Assembly (NCBI RefSeq): GCF_000420865.1
Contig: NZ_ATVT01000009.1
Location: 62,001 to 126,000, forward strand
Reading direction: 5' to 3'
Length of the DNA stretch: 64,000 nt
From: Butyrivibrio sp. XPD2006
GTDB lineage: Bacteria; Bacillota; Clostridia; Lachnospirales; Lachnospiraceae
Shown piece after piece: positions 62,641-64,000 of the stretch (the stretch's first letter is position 1; each line of letters starts with the position of its first letter). A program made the position numbers and the translations under genes. Below the pieces are notes generated by a model. That model saw nothing but the letters and a program-made list of their open reading frames with translations, was not told the origin of the DNA and did not search any database.

Positions 62641-63435
62641 ATGAGAAAAGCATCTGAAAAAGATTATGATCGCGTAATTAAATATTTAAGCAGTGCTATT
62701 AGCGAATGCTTATATCTATACATTGATATAAAACAGTATAGATTTGAGAATAGTAATATCGGAGTTTGGATTGAAGAAAAGAATGGAAAAATAGAGTTTG
62801 TCTCAATGAAGTATTATGACAGCTTTCAGCTCTATTGCAAAGGTTTGCCAGATCAACACATAATAGATGATGTTGCAAATCTGATATCTTTAAATCCAGT
62901 TTCTATGATAGAGGGAAGAAAGGATATTATAGAGTTTTTGTGTAAAATAGTACCTGGATATGAAACCTCTTATGGTGTTATCTACCAAATTGATGATGAG
63001 GGATACTATGAAAATAATTCGGAGGACGTAACAGTTGCGTCTGAAGATGATGCATATGACATAGCTAATTTGATATGCTCGAACAAAGATATTGGCGGAT
63101 ACTATTCTGTAGATGGGTTGGCAAAGCAACTGGCGGATAGGATTAGATCAGGAGTTGGGAGAAGCATAATCATTAAACGTGATGGGAAGGTTTGTGCACA
63201 CATTGCTACTTATGCTGAAGCAGATGATGTTGCGGTGATATCTGGGCTTATTGTTCACTCTAAAGGCGGCAAGTCTGATGATTATTTAAAGATCAGGTCA
63301 TACTTGGTTAAGTTGCTTCGAGAAGAGAATAAGAAAGCCTATGGATATGTTAATGCAGATAGACTCATAAAGTTCCATGATAAGATTCATAAAAGATGCT
63401 GTGAATATGGGAAAATGGTGATATCGAAGAGCTAG
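62641..63435 (+). CDS. GNAT-like acetyltransferase, function uncertain
   Basis: 264 residues from the ATG at 62641; a TTG at 62626 in the same frame is possible. The C-terminal half has VASEDDAYDIANLIC near 131-145, IIIKRDGKVCAHIATYAEADDVAVISGLIVH (about 178-208) and a late ENKKAYGYVNAD segment, which resemble a GNAT fold with the acetyl-CoA-binding beta strands. The N-terminal half looks like a divergent partner domain. It lies after the LicD gene and may modify a surface sugar or amine. The AT-rich composition matches its neighbours. Confidence 0.6.
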   Translation: MRKASEKDYDRVIKYLSSAISECLYLYIDIKQYRFENSNIGVWIEEKNGKIEFVSMKYYDSFQLYCKGLPDQHIIDDVANLISLNPVSMIEGRKDIIEFLCKIVPGYETSYGVIYQIDDEGYYENNSEDVTVASEDDAYDIANLICSNKDIGGYYSVDGLAKQLADRIRSGVGRSIIIKRDGKVCAHIATYAEADDVAVISGLIVHSKGGKSDDYLKIRSYLVKLLREENKKAYGYVNADRLIKFHDKIHKRCCEYGKMVISKS

Positions 63436-63442
63436 GAGAATT

Positions 63443-64000
63443 GTGGATAAAAAAGAAGCCAGGAAAATAATACTTCATGAAATAGCTACAAGAAACATTA
63501 TTCTTTTTGGTGTGGGAATAGTGGCTGAAGAGTTTTATGAAGAGTTTCATGACCAACTTAATATAGTTTGCTGTATGACTAATTATTCCAAAGAGTGGGG
63601 AGAAAAACGTTTTTTGGAAAGGTTAGATGTTCGTGGATATACCCCGGAAGATATTAGTAATGATGACTATATAATAATATGCAGTTATTTTTCATTCAAT
63701 TCTATAGACAGACAGCTCACGTTGGATGGACTAAAACCGTTTTCGGATTTTATTTCTTCGGGAATTGCTGCAGCGGTGTACAATCGTAGGAAGATAGCTT
63801 TATTTTATGGATCATGCATACTAAGGGACGTATATAAGAATATTAGTATGGTTCCAAAGTTTACTTCAGAGTTTTATTCGATATTTGTGCAAGCATCTAA
63901 GGATCCGATGGCAATTATGTTGAGTCGAGAGCTTATGTATGCAAAACTACTTTGCGATATATGTATATATATGCCTCGTATTATGGAAAAGGATAGTACA
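63443..64000 (+). CDS. 5' part of a gene cut by window end; possible nucleotide-sugar/WcbI-like protein
   Basis: 186 codons are open from a GTG at 63443 to the window end. AGGAG lies 5 bases upstream, right after the stop of the GNAT-like gene, so the two are probably coupled. The N-terminus has IILFGVGIVAEEFYEEF near 18-34, a Rossmann-like loop seen in sugar-modifying proteins. KIALFYGSCILRDVY near 118-132 resembles the nucleophile region of WcbI-type polysaccharide acetyltransferases. Without the C-terminus the assignment is weak; a flagellar or surface glycan modification role is suggested by location only. Confidence 0.5.
   Translation, partial: MDKKEARKIILHEIATRNIILFGVGIVAEEFYEEFHDQLNIVCCMTNYSKEWGEKRFLERLDVRGYTPEDISNDDYIIICSYFSFNSIDRQLTLDGLKPFSDFISSGIAAAVYNRRKIALFYGSCILRDVYKNISMVPKFTSEFYSIFVQASKDPMAIMLSRELMYAKLLCDICIYMPRIMEKDST

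Noticed and set aside
1-64000. CRISPR arrays, rRNA, tRNA, insertion sequences
   Set aside because: No regularly spaced direct repeats, no transposase-like frame with inverted ends, and no tRNA- or rRNA-like sequence could be recognised on reading through; a tRNAscan and ISfinder run would be needed to exclude short ones.

Overview
The window looks like a chromosomal segment of a motile, low-to-mid GC Gram-positive of the Lachnospiraceae, most likely Butyrivibrio or a close relative. The evidence is the flagellin type, the fliW-csrA pair, sigma-28 type flagellar promoters, a CIRCE-controlled hsp20, and a glycan locus rich in families common in that group (DUF5672, DUF6056, GT17, LicD). This placement is an inference; no rRNA or housekeeping marker is present.

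Region 1 (1-38,617): a very long, same-strand glycan biosynthesis locus of about 31 tightly packed genes, many overlapping as ATGA or TAATG. It starts with a cut-off membrane protein and a Wzy/WaaL-like integral membrane protein. Next comes a Campylobacter-Pgl-like module: a PglF-like 4,6-dehydratase, a PglE-like aminotransferase, a PglC-like phosphoglycosyl transferase, an ATP-grasp ligase where an acetyltransferase would be expected, and a PglA-like GT4. A UDP-HexNAc 6-dehydrogenase and 4-epimerase then point to a HexNAc-uronic acid, and two AsnB-type amidotransferases could amidate it. Other genes are at least eight further glycosyltransferases (GT4, GT2, GT17, DUF5672), three GT11 fucosyltransferase-like proteins, a DUF2334 deacetylase, an MBOAT plus SGNH pair for O-acylation, and a pyruvyl transferase. 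There are two export systems (a PglK-like ABC protein and a Wzx-like flippase), a second Wzy-like polymerase, and a GH88/GH105-like hydrolase at the end.

Region 2 (38,618-42,158): small stress and housekeeping genes. These are an 85-aa protein behind a palindromic operator-like site, rubrerythrin, a leftward hsp20 with a sigma-A promoter and a CIRCE element, a leftward DJ-1/PfpI protein and a CYTH-domain protein. Several clear terminators separate them.

Region 3 (42,159-50,050): late flagellar genes flgM, flgN, two tandem flgK paralogues, an oversized flgL, then fliW and csrA.

Region 4 (50,081-53,869): accessory genes between csrA and the filament genes: a CgeB-like glycosyltransferase, an AAA ATPase with a nuclease-like C-terminus that appears degenerate, and a KilA-N protein whose coding sequence holds a 26-bp perfect palindrome.

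Region 5 (53,916-64,000): flaG-fliD-fliS-fliT-like, two tandem flagellins with CsrA-type leaders, a FliB-like flagellin lysine N-methylase, and a LicD fusion protein. It ends with a GNAT-like protein and a gene cut by the window end, which probably belong to flagellin or surface glycan modification. Five strong and one weak sigma-28 promoters share the same -35/N11/-10 architecture, so the late flagellar regulon can be read directly from the sequence.
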